A DNA stretch of 64,000 nt from CAVSRC01 sp963782045 (lineage in GTDB: Bacteria; Pseudomonadota; Alphaproteobacteria; Rhizobiales; Kaistiaceae). This document shows, in pieces, positions 24,935-33,495 of the stretch. The notes under the pieces are model-generated. The model made no database searches and had not been told where the DNA came from. It saw only the letters and a program-made list of their open reading frames with translations. The position numbers were made by a program, and so were the translations under genes. Numbering within the stretch: position 1 is the stretch's first letter; the number at the start of each line of letters is the position of its first letter. Location: contig CAWAIR010000010.1 of assembly GCA_963782045.1 (NCBI GenBank), forward strand, positions 1 through 64,000, written 5' to 3'.

Positions 24935-25543
24935 CTAGCAACCGCCGCCGCGCGGCACACCTCGACCCGCACCGAACCCGAGCCTTACGGCTCCAGCTCG
25001 GTGTCCCAGTAGAGGTAGTCCATCCACGAATTCGTGGAGGTAGTTCGGCGGGAAATGGCGGCCGTTGTTGTGGAGCTGCGCCACGGTGGGCTGGAAGGGC
25101 ATCTGCGCCGGCCACATGCGCGCTTCGCTGGTGGAGAGTCCGCCCTTCTGCAAGTTGCATGACGAGCAGGCGGCGACGACGTTGTCCCACGTCGTCTGGC
25201 CGCCGCGCGATCTCGGAACCAGGTGGTCGAAGGTGAGATCCTCGCGCGTACCGCAATACTGACAGGCGAAGCGGTCGCGCAGGAACACGTTGAACCGCGT
25301 GAACGCCGGGTGACGCGCCGGCTTGACGTAGGTCTTCAGCGACACCACCGATGGCAGCTTCATCGAGAAGGAGGGGCTGTGCACCGCCGTCTCGTATTCC
25401 GAGACGATGTTCACCCGATCGAGGAACACCGCCTTGATGGCATCCTGCCACGACCACAGCGACAGCGGGTAGTAGCTGAGCGGCCGGTAGTCTGCATTGA
25501 GAACCAGCGCCGGATTGGACCCCGGCGAGACAGCGATATTCAC
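24935..25543 (-). CDS. HNH endonuclease with C-terminal frameshift
   Basis: The product is 202 aa as read. The HNH core is complete: CQYC zinc pair, 'DLTFDHLVPRSRGGQTTWDN' and 'CSSCNLQKG'. From 'NYLHEF' on, the frame departs from what the family ends with. One base fewer within GAATTC at 25028-25033 restores 'SWMDYLYWDTELEP' and a stop at 24985, giving 185 aa. I therefore think the native gene is 24985-25543 and the last ~30 residues as read are an artefact or a recent mutation. These small HNH proteins are common in Hyphomicrobiales; their biological role is not established. It is a single gene, divergent from the PDZ protein. Confidence 0.85.
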   Translation of the reverse strand: MNIAVSPGSNPALVLNADYRPLSYYPLSLWSWQDAIKAVFLDRVNIVSEYETAVHSPSFSMKLPSVVSLKTYVKPARHPAFTRFNVFLRDRFACQYCGTREDLTFDHLVPRSRGGQTTWDNVVAACSSCNLQKGGLSTSEARMWPAQMPFQPTVAQLHNNGRHFPPNYLHEFVDGLPLLGHRAGAVRLGFGAGRGVPRGGGC

Positions 25544-25755
25544 TGACGCCTTCCCAATTCTATCCGTAATGCCCGGAGGTTAGCCCTCCGGTGCGGCGCA
25601 TAGTCTATACGGGCTGTGACACGCGTGTGAAGGGGGCGGACGCATCGCCGTGATCCTGCCGCCGCCCACGCGCCCTTCCCCGCCCCCTCCACAAGCCGCC
25701 TGATTTGCCTAAATAAGGTGAGTGAGGGGAGGCAGGCATCCCGAGGAGAAACGCC

Positions 25756-26731
25756 ATGGCGGTTTCGTTCGACTGGAGCGTGCCCCCGGAAGTGGCGCCG
25801 CACGCCGAGGATTACGGTTTCGACCTGGAAACCGCGCTGAAGGCCATGGTCGGCATCCGCTGCGTGGTGCCCGACGACGCCTTCACCGCCGATACGTTGG
25901 GCACCGAGCGCAGCGGCAACGGCGTCATCATCCGCGAGGACGGCGTCATCCTCACCATCGGCTATCTGGTCACCGAGGCGAGCGAGATCTGGCTGACGCT
26001 CGCCGATGGCCGCACCTTTGCCGCCACGCCGATCGGTTACGACCAGGAGACCGGCTTTGGCCTGGTGCAGGCGCTCGGCCGCCTCGACATGCCGGCGCTG
26101 GGCCTGGGCGATTCGGTCGACGCGGTGCCGGGCGCGCCGGTGGTCTCCGCCGGGGCCGGCGGCGCCATCCATTCGCTCGCCGCCAAGGTCGTCGCCCGCC
26201 AGGAATTCGCCGGCTACTGGGAATATTTGCTCGACGAAGCGATCTTCACCGCCCCCGCCCATCCCTATTGGGGCGGCACCGGCCTGATCGGCGGCGACGG
26301 CCGGCTGATCGGCATCGGCTCGCTGCAGCTCGAACAGGCGACCGACGAGCGGCGAGGGCGTGCCGCTCAACATGTATGTGCCGACCGACCTGTTGAAGCC
26401 GATCCTCGACGACATGATGGCGATCGGCCAGCCCAACCGGCCGCCGCGGCCGTGGCTCGGCCTCTATGCGACCGAGGTCGACGACCGCGTGGTGATCGCC
26501 GGCGTCTCCGGCAAGGGCCCCGCCGGCCGGGCGCTGCGCGAGGGCGACATCGTGCTCTCGGTCGGCGGCATGCGGGTGACCGGGCTCGCCGGCCTCTTCC
26601 GCCGCATCTGGTCGCTGGGCGATGCCGGGGTCAAGGTGCCGATGACCGTCCACCGCGACGGCCGCCCGCTCGACATCACCGTGCCCTCCGGCGACCGCAA
26701 CCGCTATCTCAAGGGCCCCAGCCTGCACTGA
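25756..26731 (+). pseudogene. Trypsin-like/PDZ (S1C-type) protein, frameshifted, catalytic residues missing
   Basis: Residues 1-~198 read in one frame and the rest ('VPLNMYVPTDLLKPILDDM' onward, PDZ domain to 26731) in another; one extra base near 26346-26355 explains this, and removing it gives 324 aa. The fold pattern is that of DegP/HtrA proteins ('SGNGVIIREDGVILTIGYLV', 'GDGRLIGIGSLQLEQA', PDZ 'WLGLYATEV'). The usual His (in 'NHVV') is Tyr, the Asp block is ETGFG, and the GNSGG Ser motif is 'YWGGTG'. It has no signal peptide. I infer an inactive, binding-type relative; whether the frameshift is real is open. Confidence 0.8.
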
Positions 26732-26770
26732 CGAGCCGGTGGGCATTTTCGCGCGGACGCCAGCCCCAGC

Positions 26771-26806
26771 GCCCCCTCTCCCTTTGCGGGACAGGGTGAG
26801 GGGTGA
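26771..26806 (+). repeat. Intergenic repeat, copy 1
   Basis: A C-rich then G-rich palindromic block (CCCCTCTCCC...GCGGGACAGGGTGAGGGG). An inverted relative lies at 63034-63079. Both lie in intergenic space. It resembles the short dispersed intergenic repeats common in alphaproteobacterial genomes. Confidence 0.6.
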
Positions 26807-26866
26807 AGCACCGAGGGAAGGCACGATGCCGATGGCGCGGGCCGGGAGGTGGCGATTGGGGCGGCG

Positions 26867-26942
26867 CCGTAGCCCGGATGGAGCGCCAGCATAATCCGGG
26901 AGGATCCTCCCGCCATCGGCTTCGCTCCTTGCGAGCTACGGC
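26867..26942. repeat. Intergenic palindromic repeat (CCGTAGC...GCTACGG)
   Basis: Outer arms CCGTAGC (26867-26873) and GCTACGG (26936-26942) enclose CCCGGAT/ATCCGGG arms and the palindrome GGAGGATCCTCC. It is a nested, REP-like element in the 223-base gap between the PDZ protein and the MacB-like gene. Confidence 0.6.
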
Positions 26943-26954
26943 AGGCTTGCCCGC

Positions 26955-28166
26955 CTATTCGTGCCTCAACGCCTCGATCGGATCGAGGCGGGCGGCACGG
27001 CGCGCCGGGAAGTAGCCGAAGACGACCCCGACCGCCGCCGAGAACAGGAAGGCGATGGCGACGATCTTCGGGTCGACGACCAGCGGCACGTGCAAGAAGC
27101 CGGCCGCCACCGCCGACAGGCCGAAGCCGACGAGGATGCCGACGAGGCCGCCGAACAACGACAGCACCACCGCCTCGACCAGGAACTGCATCAGCACCTG
27201 GCCGGCCTCGGCGCCGATGGCCAGACGGATGCCGATCTCGCGCGTGCGCTCGGTCACCGAGACCAGCATGATGTTCATGATGCCGATACCGCCGACCAGC
27301 AGGCTGACGCCGGCAACCGCCGCCAGCAGGCCGGTAAGGACGCCGGTGATGCCGGTGAGCACGCTGGCGATCTGGGCCATGTCGAAGACGCTGAAATCGT
27401 CGCGCTCGCCGACCGCGATATGGCGCCGCTCGCGCAACAGCTCGTCGATGCCGTTGGTGACGTCGGCGGTCGTGTAGCCGTCAGCGACGGCGACATAGAT
27501 CAGCGGCACATCGGTATTGCCGATGATCCGGCGCTGGACCGTCTTCAACGGCATGATGACGATGTCGTCCTGGTCGTTGCCGAAGCCGGAGGCCCCCTTG
27601 GTCTCGAGCACGCCGATCACCTTGCAGGAGACCTGCTTGAGCCGGATGGCGGCGCCGATCGGATCGCCCTGCCCGAACAACGCCGTCACCGTCGAGCTGC
27701 CGAGGATGCAGGAAGCGACGCCCGCCTGCAGCTCGGCATCGGTGAACTCGCGCCCCTCGACCACCGGCCAGTCGCGCGCATCGAAGAAGCGATTGTCGGT
27801 GCCGGTGACGCCCATGGCGTGGTTGAGGTTGCCGTAGACCGCCGTCATCTGGGTGCTGGCGGCCGGCGCCACGACGCGCACGCCCTGCACCTGGGTGGAG
27901 ATCGCATCGGCGTCGCGCAGGCTGAAGCTCTTCGGCGTCGCGCCGGCCACGTCCGGCCCCGGTCCGCCGCGGGCGGCGCGCACCATCAACAGGTTCGAGC
28001 CGAGCTTGGCAACGCTGCTGGTGACCTGCGCCGTGGTGCCCTGCCCGAGCGCCACCATGGCGATGACCGCGGCAACGCCGATGATGATGCCGAGCACGGT
28101 GAGGAACGAGCGCAGCGCGTTGCGCATGATCGTCCGGAGCGACAGCTTGAGCGTCTCGATGAACAT
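26955..28166 (-). CDS. MacB-type ABC transporter permease
   Basis: The product is 403 aa from ATG at 28166, one base after the stop of the ATPase gene. The N-terminal helix ('SFLTVLGIIIGVAAVIAMVA'), a large periplasmic MacB_PCD domain and three C-terminal helices of the FtsX fold ('GGIGIMNIMLVSVTERTREI') are present. With the ATPase and the MacA-like adaptor it forms a mechanotransmission-type efflux pump for macrolides, peptides or lipids. It needs a TolC-type channel; the only one in the window is at 2906-4426. Confidence 0.92.
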   Translation of the reverse strand: MFIETLKLSLRTIMRNALRSFLTVLGIIIGVAAVIAMVALGQGTTAQVTSSVAKLGSNLLMVRAARGGPGPDVAGATPKSFSLRDADAISTQVQGVRVVAPAASTQMTAVYGNLNHAMGVTGTDNRFFDARDWPVVEGREFTDAELQAGVASCILGSSTVTALFGQGDPIGAAIRLKQVSCKVIGVLETKGASGFGNDQDDIVIMPLKTVQRRIIGNTDVPLIYVAVADGYTTADVTNGIDELLRERRHIAVGERDDFSVFDMAQIASVLTGITGVLTGLLAAVAGVSLLVGGIGIMNIMLVSVTERTREIGIRLAIGAEAGQVLMQFLVEAVVLSLFGGLVGILVGFGLSAVAAGFLHVPLVVDPKIVAIAFLFSAAVGVVFGYFPARRAARLDPIEALRHE

Positions 28167-28167
28167 G

Positions 28168-28869
28168 TCAGGCGGCCTCCGCCGAGGGCCCGTCATGGGC
28201 GATCTCGCCATCGAGGAAATAAATCACGCGATGGGCATAGGCCGCCATGTCCGGCTCGTGAGTGACCATGGCGATGGTGATGCCGGCGTCGCGGTTGAGC
28301 GCGGTGAGCACGTTCATGATGTCGCGGCTGGTCGTCGTGTCGAGGTTGCCGGTCGGCTCGTCGGCAAGGATGACCTGCGGGCTAGTGACGATGGCCCGCG
28401 CAATGGCGACGCGCTGCTGCTGGCCGCCGGAAAGTTCGTTGGGGTCGTGGCCGGCGCGGTCGGCAAGGCCGACCCTGTCGAGCGCGCCGAGCGCCAGACG
28501 CCGCCGCTCGGCGGCCGCCACGCCGCGATAGATGAGCGGCAATTCGACGTTCTCGATCGCCGAGGTGCGCGCCAAGAGGTTGAAACCCTGGAAGACGAAA
28601 CCGATGAAATGACGGCGGATGCGTGCCTGATGGCTGGCGTCGAGGTCGCCGACGCTGACGCCGTCGAAGGCGTAGGTACCCGCTGTCGGCCGGTCGAGGC
28701 AGCCGAGGATGTTCATCGCGGTCGACTTGCCCGAGCCGCTGGGGCCCATGATGGCGACGAATTCGCCGCGTGAAATGGTGAAATCAACGCCTTTCAGCGC
28801 GCTCACGCGGGCATCGCCCGTCCCGTAGACCTTGGTGACGTCGCGAAATTCGATCAGCGGAGCGTCCAC
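28168..28869 (-). CDS. MacB/LolD-type ABC transporter ATPase
   Basis: The product is 233 aa with a GTG start. It has Walker A GPSGSGKST, Q-loop 'VFQGFNLLARTSAIENVELP', signature LSGGQQQRVAIARA, Walker B 'VILADEPT' and the switch His in 'MVTHEPDM'. It couples ATP hydrolysis to the adjacent permease. It lies 11 bases downstream of the adaptor gene and is the middle gene of a compact three-gene operon. Confidence 0.93.
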   Translation of the reverse strand: MDAPLIEFRDVTKVYGTGDARVSALKGVDFTISRGEFVAIMGPSGSGKSTAMNILGCLDRPTAGTYAFDGVSVGDLDASHQARIRRHFIGFVFQGFNLLARTSAIENVELPLIYRGVAAAERRRLALGALDRVGLADRAGHDPNELSGGQQQRVAIARAIVTSPQVILADEPTGNLDTTTSRDIMNVLTALNRDAGITIAMVTHEPDMAAYAHRVIYFLDGEIAHDGPSAEAA

Positions 28870-28880
28870 GGTCGAGCCCT

Positions 28881-30182
28881 CTACGACGCAGTCCGTGAGC
28901 CGACGATGACCTTGTCGCTGACCGTGAGGTCGCCAGTGACCGCCGTATGCGTGCCATCGGAGGAACCGACCGTGACCGGCACGCCGACCGGCTCGCCGTC
29001 GCGTAGCACATAAATCTTCTGCTTGCCGTTGTGCGACGCCGTCGGCGGACGGTCGCCGCCGCGTGACCGGCTGGGCATCAGCAGCCCGAGCAGGCCGGCG
29101 CCGCGGCTGGAGGAGGTACGGGTGGCTTCGACCGGTGGCGACCAGCGCAGCGCGGCGTTGGGCACCTGGATGGCGTCCTTGACGGTCTCGACGGTGATGT
29201 CGGCGGTGGCGGTCATGCCGGGCCTGAGCAGCAGGTCGGAATTGTCGACGGAGAGCACCGCCGTATAGGTGACGACGCCTTCCACCGTCTGCGGCGAAAA
29301 GCGCACCTGCTCGATGGTCGCCGGGAAGCTCTTGCCCGGGTACGCCTCGACGGTGAAGCTGGCCTTGTCGCCGTGCTTGACCTGGCCCATGTCGGCCTCG
29401 TCGATGCCGACCTCGAGTTGCATGTTCCTGAGGTTCTCGGCGAGCGTGAACAGGGTGGGCGCCGACAGCGACGAGGCGACGATCTGCCCCGGCTCGACAT
29501 CGCGCGACAGCACCACGCCGTCGATCGGCGAGACAATCTCGGCCTTGGCGAAGTTGGTCTGGGCGATCGACAGGCTGGCCTCGGCGATCTTCTCATTGGC
29601 CTTGGCACCGGCCAGCCCCGCCTCGGCGCGGGCACTGTCGGCCTTGGCCGCATCGAGCGTCTGCTGCGAGGACACGTTGCGCGCCACCAGATCGCCGGCG
29701 CGCTTCAGCCCGATGTCCGTCTCGGCGACCGTCGCCTGGGCCTGGGCGACGTCCGCCTGGCGCGCGGCAAGGGTCGCCTGGGCGAGCGCCAGATTGGCGC
29801 TGAGCGCGTCGGTATCGAGCTTCGCCAGCACCTCGCCCTTCTTCACCGTGTCGTTGTAGTCGGCCAGCACGGAGCGGACCGTGCCGGACAACTCGCTTGA
29901 GATGGCGACCTGGTTGGTCGGCTGGACCGTGCCGGTAGCGGTAACCGCGACGGTGAGGTCGCCTTGGGTGACCGGCTGCGCCGTATAGGTGACCGAGGGT
30001 CCGCCCGAGCCCGACATCAGCCAAGCGCCAAGCCCGGCGAGCACCACCAGCCCGGCGGCGGCGATGGCCCAGAGACGGCGGCGGCGGCCGGATTTGCGGC
30101 CACCGGCGAGCACGGCAGCGACTTCGCTCTCGGCAGAGGAGGCAGGCGCGGCACCCGGCATTTGCGACGTTTTTTGCAACAT
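28881..30182 (-). CDS. MacA-type periplasmic adaptor (HlyD/RND-MFP family)
   Basis: The product is 433 aa. One N-terminal membrane anchor (residues ~36-55) precedes lipoyl halves ('VISSELSGTVRSVLADYNDT' like and 'AEIVSPIDGVVLSRDVEPGQ'), a long Ala/Gln hairpin (residues ~125-205), a beta-barrel and a membrane-proximal domain. A Ser/Arg/Gly-rich insert near residue 350 is poorly conserved. It bridges the inner-membrane permease and an outer-membrane channel. It is the first gene of the macAB-like operon; the 169-base gap upstream is A/T-richer and presumably holds the promoter. Confidence 0.92.
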   Translation of the reverse strand: MLQKTSQMPGAAPASSAESEVAAVLAGGRKSGRRRRLWAIAAAGLVVLAGLGAWLMSGSGGPSVTYTAQPVTQGDLTVAVTATGTVQPTNQVAISSELSGTVRSVLADYNDTVKKGEVLAKLDTDALSANLALAQATLAARQADVAQAQATVAETDIGLKRAGDLVARNVSSQQTLDAAKADSARAEAGLAGAKANEKIAEASLSIAQTNFAKAEIVSPIDGVVLSRDVEPGQIVASSLSAPTLFTLAENLRNMQLEVGIDEADMGQVKHGDKASFTVEAYPGKSFPATIEQVRFSPQTVEGVVTYTAVLSVDNSDLLLRPGMTATADITVETVKDAIQVPNAALRWSPPVEATRTSSSRGAGLLGLLMPSRSRGGDRPPTASHNGKQKIYVLRDGEPVGVPVTVGSSDGTHTAVTGDLTVSDKVIVGSRTAS

Positions 30183-30351
30183 GGCCTTGTAGATGGTGTT
30201 GAGATCTCGCGATTAACACGAGTCAAACGCGATTTACCTCCGCCCACTTGTCTTAAATTTCTGCCATCTGCGTCCAGCGGCCGCAGGAGGGGAGCCGCCG
30301 GTCGTGGGCAAGTAATCAGGCCGGTGCTGAACCGCGTCTGAACGCTGGGGC

Positions 30352-30861
30352 CTAGTCGAGGTCGAGCCGCATATCGATCTGGATGTCGTCGGGATCGCCG
30401 TGCTGGGCGATCTCGACGAAGCCGAGCGAGCGGTAGAGGGACACCGCCGCGTCGAAGCGGCGGACGGTGCTGAGGAAGAGCGAGCGATAACCGAGCGCGC
30501 GAGCGCGCTCGATGAGGACCGTCACCAGCGCCCGGCCGATGCTGCGCCCACGCGCCGCTTCGCGCACGAACAACCGGTTGAGCTCGGCTTGCCCTTCGCT
30601 GTGCCGCTGCAGCGTGACCGCGCCGACCGGCTCGCCGTCCAGCCGGGCCAGCAGGCACTCGCCCTCCGGCGGCGTGCACAGCGTCAGCAGCCGTTCGAGA
30701 TGGCCTTCGAAGTCGTGCCCGTCGAAATAGGCGTCGATGACTGCGGTCATCTCGGGCATGAATTCGTAGTTCCACGCCCTGAGCGCGCGGGCGAGCGCGC
30801 GCACCTCCTCGGCATCCGCCTCATTGCGGACCGCAACGATCTCGACCCCCGCCGGCGGCAT
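30352..30861 (-). CDS. GNAT-family N-acetyltransferase
   Basis: The product is 169 aa. The acetyl-CoA-binding motif A is 'LFVREAARGRSIGRALVTVL' (R/Q-x-x-G-x-A type; here RGRSIGRAL), followed by 'GYRSLFLSTV' and the C-terminal 'AVSLYRSLGFVEIA'. These are standard for GNAT enzymes. The substrate is not readable. It is 6 bases downstream of the esterase gene and probably co-transcribed with it. Confidence 0.88.
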   Translation of the reverse strand: MPPAGVEIVAVRNEADAEEVRALARALRAWNYEFMPEMTAVIDAYFDGHDFEGHLERLLTLCTPPEGECLLARLDGEPVGAVTLQRHSEGQAELNRLFVREAARGRSIGRALVTVLIERARALGYRSLFLSTVRRFDAAVSLYRSLGFVEIAQHGDPDDIQIDMRLDLD

Positions 30862-30867
30862 CGCAGC

Positions 30868-31536
30868 CTATGCCAGAACGCGACGGAGGAAGGCGGCGCC
30901 GAGACCGAGCCCCTCCTGGTCGATGCCGTGCTGCAGACCGGGGCGGACATGAGCTTCGACCGCAAAGCCGGCGTCACCGAGCACACGCGACGCGACGGTA
31001 AGCGCCACCACCGGGATGACCGGATCGGCGTCGCCGTGGACGAGCAGCACCGGTGGCTTGTGGCGGAGCTCCGCGGCAAGGAATTCCGGTCCCGCCAGCA
31101 GGCCGGAATAGCCGACGACGCCGGCAAGGCAGCCGGCGCGGCGCGGGCCGACATGGAGCGCCATCATCGTCCCCTGGCTGAAGCCGACCAACGCCAGCCG
31201 GTCTTCGGCGAGGCCGTGGGCGGCAAGCTCGCCATCGAGGAAGGCGTCGAGCGCCGGTGCCGCCGATAGCACGCCCTGGCGCAGCAGGTGCGGATCGGCA
31301 CTTGCCAGCGGAAACCACTGGCGGCCGACTGGCGCCTCGCCGCAGGGCTCGGGCGCGTGCGGCGAGACGAAGGCCGTATCGGGCAAGGCCGGCGCCCACA
31401 TGTGGCCGATGTCGATGAGGTCGTTGCCGTCGGCGCCGTAGCCGTGGAGGAAGACCACCAGGCTCTTCGCCGGACCGCCGGAGGCCGGCGTCAGGCGCGG
31501 GCCATCGATGCGTGTCGTGTCGTTGGTTGCGTCCAT
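30868..31536 (-). CDS. Phospholipase/carboxylesterase (alpha/beta hydrolase)
   Basis: The product is 222 aa from ATG at 31536; the frame is open much further upstream but without homology. Family blocks are 'VVFLHGYGADGNDLIDI', nucleophile 'GFSQGTMMAL' (Ser), Asp in 'VHGDADPVIP' and His in 'PGLQHGIDQ'. It belongs to the small carboxylesterase / acyl-protein thioesterase type. It is cytoplasmic. It reads into the GNAT gene and lies downstream of the DNA glycosylase gene (55-base gap) on the same strand. Confidence 0.9.
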   Translation of the reverse strand: MDATNDTTRIDGPRLTPASGGPAKSLVVFLHGYGADGNDLIDIGHMWAPALPDTAFVSPHAPEPCGEAPVGRQWFPLASADPHLLRQGVLSAAPALDAFLDGELAAHGLAEDRLALVGFSQGTMMALHVGPRRAGCLAGVVGYSGLLAGPEFLAAELRHKPPVLLVHGDADPVIPVVALTVASRVLGDAGFAVEAHVRPGLQHGIDQEGLGLGAAFLRRVLA

Positions 31537-31591
31537 GACGCGACATTGAAGGATCGGCCGGCGGATGCCAACCGCGACCTGTCGCCTGCCG

Positions 31592-32230
31592 TCAGAGCGG
31601 CAGGGCCGCACGCTTCTTGCGGGCGGCGTAATAGCCCCAGAAGAGGGTGGCGGCGACGCTCCGCCACGGCGACCAGCCGGCGGCAACCGCGGCGAGTTCG
31701 TCCGCCGCGACCGGCGCGGCGAGCCCGAAGGCATCGGCGACCGCGATGCGCAGCGCCAGGTCACCGGCCGGGAAGACGTCCGGGTGGCCGAGGCAGAAAA
31801 GCACGTAGATATCCGCCGTCCACGGGCCAACACCCTTGATCGCGCAAAGCGCGGCGTGCGCCTCCTCCGCCGGCAGCGCTGCCAGCCCGTCCAGATCGAG
31901 CCCATCGCGGCAGGCGGCGGCGACGGCGCGTAGCGTGCGGATCTTGGGGCTCGACAGGCCGGCCTTGCGGAAGCGCGGCAGCCGCGCCCGGCCGATCGCC
32001 TCCGGCGTCATCTCGGGGAAGGCCGCGAGGCAGCGCGCCCAGATGGCATCGGCGCTGGCCACCGACACCTGTTGGCCGACGATGACGCGGGCGAGCCCGG
32101 CGAAGCCGGCCGCCCGCCGGCGCGGGACAAGCGCGCCGGCGACCGCGATCACGGAGGCGAGCCGGCTGTCCGCCGCGGCGAGGTACGCGAGACCGGCGGC
32201 GAGGTCTTCGGCGGTTTCGATGGTGCGCAT
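31592..32230 (-). CDS. DNA-3-methyladenine glycosylase II (AlkA/HhH-GPD family)
   Basis: The product is 212 aa. The helix-hairpin-helix and Gly/Pro loop read 'LCAIKGVGPWTADIYVLFCL', followed by the catalytic Asp in 'FPAGDLAL'. It has no Fe-S cysteines, as in AlkA. It excises alkylated bases in base-excision repair. It is divergent from gluQRS, with the two starts 56 bases apart. Confidence 0.9.
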   Translation of the reverse strand: MRTIETAEDLAAGLAYLAAADSRLASVIAVAGALVPRRRAAGFAGLARVIVGQQVSVASADAIWARCLAAFPEMTPEAIGRARLPRFRKAGLSSPKIRTLRAVAAACRDGLDLDGLAALPAEEAHAALCAIKGVGPWTADIYVLFCLGHPDVFPAGDLALRIAVADAFGLAAPVAADELAAVAAGWSPWRSVAATLFWGYYAARKKRAALPL

Positions 32231-32286
32231 GGGTCGCCCGGGCTGCTAAACGAGGACCGTCGAGCGATCAAGCCGGACCGCCGCCC

Positions 32287-33126
32287 ATGCAACCCGTTTT
32301 TCGCTTCGCCCCCTCACCCAACGGCGCGCTGCACCTCGGCCACGCCTTCTCGGCGCTCACCGACTTCGATCTCTGCCGGGACGCCGACGGCCGCTTCCTG
32401 CTGCGCATCGAGGACATCGACCCTACCCGTTGCCGGCCGCAATACGAGACGGCGATCTACGACGACCTCGGCTGGCTGGGGCTCTCATGGGAGGAGCCGG
32501 TACGCCGCCAGTCGGCGCATATGGCCGATTATGCCGCAGCACTCACCCGGCTGACGGAGATGGGGCTCGTCTATCCGGCCTTCCTCAGCCGTGCCGAGAT
32601 TGCGCGGGCGGCCGTCGATACCGCCTGGCCGCGCGACCCGGACGGGGCGCCGCTGTACCCGGGCACCGAACGCGACCTCGGACCAAGGCAAGCGGAGGCG
32701 CGCATCGCCCGCGGTGAGCCCTACACGCTGCGACTCAGGATGGCCGACGCGGTGGAGCGCGCCGGACCGCTGTCGTGGCAGGAGGACAGCGAAGGCCTGA
32801 CGGTCACCGCCGACCCCGCCGCCTGGGGCGACGTGGTGATCGCCCGCAAGGAGGTGCCGACCTCCTACCACCTGTCGGTGGTGGTCGATGACGCCGGCCA
32901 GCGGATCACCCATGTCGTGCGCGGCCGCGACCTCTTCCACGCCACCTCGGTGCATGTGCTGCTGCAGAGGCTGCTCGGCCTCCCCGCCCCGCGCTATCAC
33001 CATCACCGGCTGATCGTCGACGCCGCCGGCCGCAAGCTCGCGAAGTCCGACCGCGACACGGCGCTCGCCAGCCTCAGGGCAAGCGGCAATACGCCGGCCG
33101 ACATCCGCCGGATGGTGGGTTTATAG
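32287..33126 (+). CDS. gluQRS: Glutamyl-Q tRNA(Asp) synthetase
   Basis: The product is 279 aa: the class I catalytic half of GluRS without the anticodon-binding domain. HIGH-like motif 'FAPSPNGALHLGHA' and KMSKS-like 'KLAKSDRD' are present. It attaches Glu to queuosine 34 of tRNA-Asp. The cysteines that bind zinc in many family members are replaced here ('VYPAFLSRAEI', 'YPGTERDL'), so it may be a zinc-free form. It is followed 42 bases later by a Dabb protein gene. Confidence 0.92.
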   Translation: MQPVFRFAPSPNGALHLGHAFSALTDFDLCRDADGRFLLRIEDIDPTRCRPQYETAIYDDLGWLGLSWEEPVRRQSAHMADYAAALTRLTEMGLVYPAFLSRAEIARAAVDTAWPRDPDGAPLYPGTERDLGPRQAEARIARGEPYTLRLRMADAVERAGPLSWQEDSEGLTVTADPAAWGDVVIARKEVPTSYHLSVVVDDAGQRITHVVRGRDLFHATSVHVLLQRLLGLPAPRYHHHRLIVDAAGRKLAKSDRDTALASLRASGNTPADIRRMVGL

Positions 33127-33168
33127 CGGGGGGTAGCGTTTCAGGAACCGGATCTGGGAGTTCATGCA

Positions 33169-33492
33169 ATGGCCGACCGCGCCAACGTCTACCGCCATGT
33201 CGTTCTGTTCAAGTTCAACGACGGCACGCCCGCCGAAACAGTCACCGCGATCGAGGACGCCTTCCGCGCGTTCTGCGCCGACCTCGCTTTCGTCAAGGAT
33301 TTCGAGTGGGGGCGGAATTCCTCTCCTGAGGGCCTCGACGACGGCTTCACCCACTGCTTCATCGTCACCTTCGCCGGCCCCGAGGGACGCGACCGCTACC
33401 TGCCCCATCCCGCCCATCGCGCCTTCATCGAACGCTGGCTCGACCCGCATCTGGCAAAGGCCTGCGTGGTCGATTTCGCCGCCCGGGATTGA
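33169..33492 (+). CDS. Dabb-family (stress-responsive A/B barrel) protein
   Basis: The product is 107 aa. The N-terminal 'YRHVVLFKFNDGTPAE' with its conserved His, 'DGFTHCFIVTFAGPEGRDRY' and 'YLPHPAHRAF' blocks are the Dabb signature. These small ferredoxin-fold dimers act in diverse ways (stress, aromatic cyclisation); no specific role is evident. It ends 3 bases before the convergent AEC transporter gene. Confidence 0.9.
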   Translation: MADRANVYRHVVLFKFNDGTPAETVTAIEDAFRAFCADLAFVKDFEWGRNSSPEGLDDGFTHCFIVTFAGPEGRDRYLPHPAHRAFIERWLDPHLAKACVVDFAARD

Positions 33493-33495
33493 GCC

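Noticed and set aside
30352..32230. Long leftward frame joining the esterase to upstream DNA (to 31905)
   Set aside because: The added N-terminus is Arg/Ser-rich and overlaps the glycosylase gene; ATG at 31536 gives the normal esterase length.
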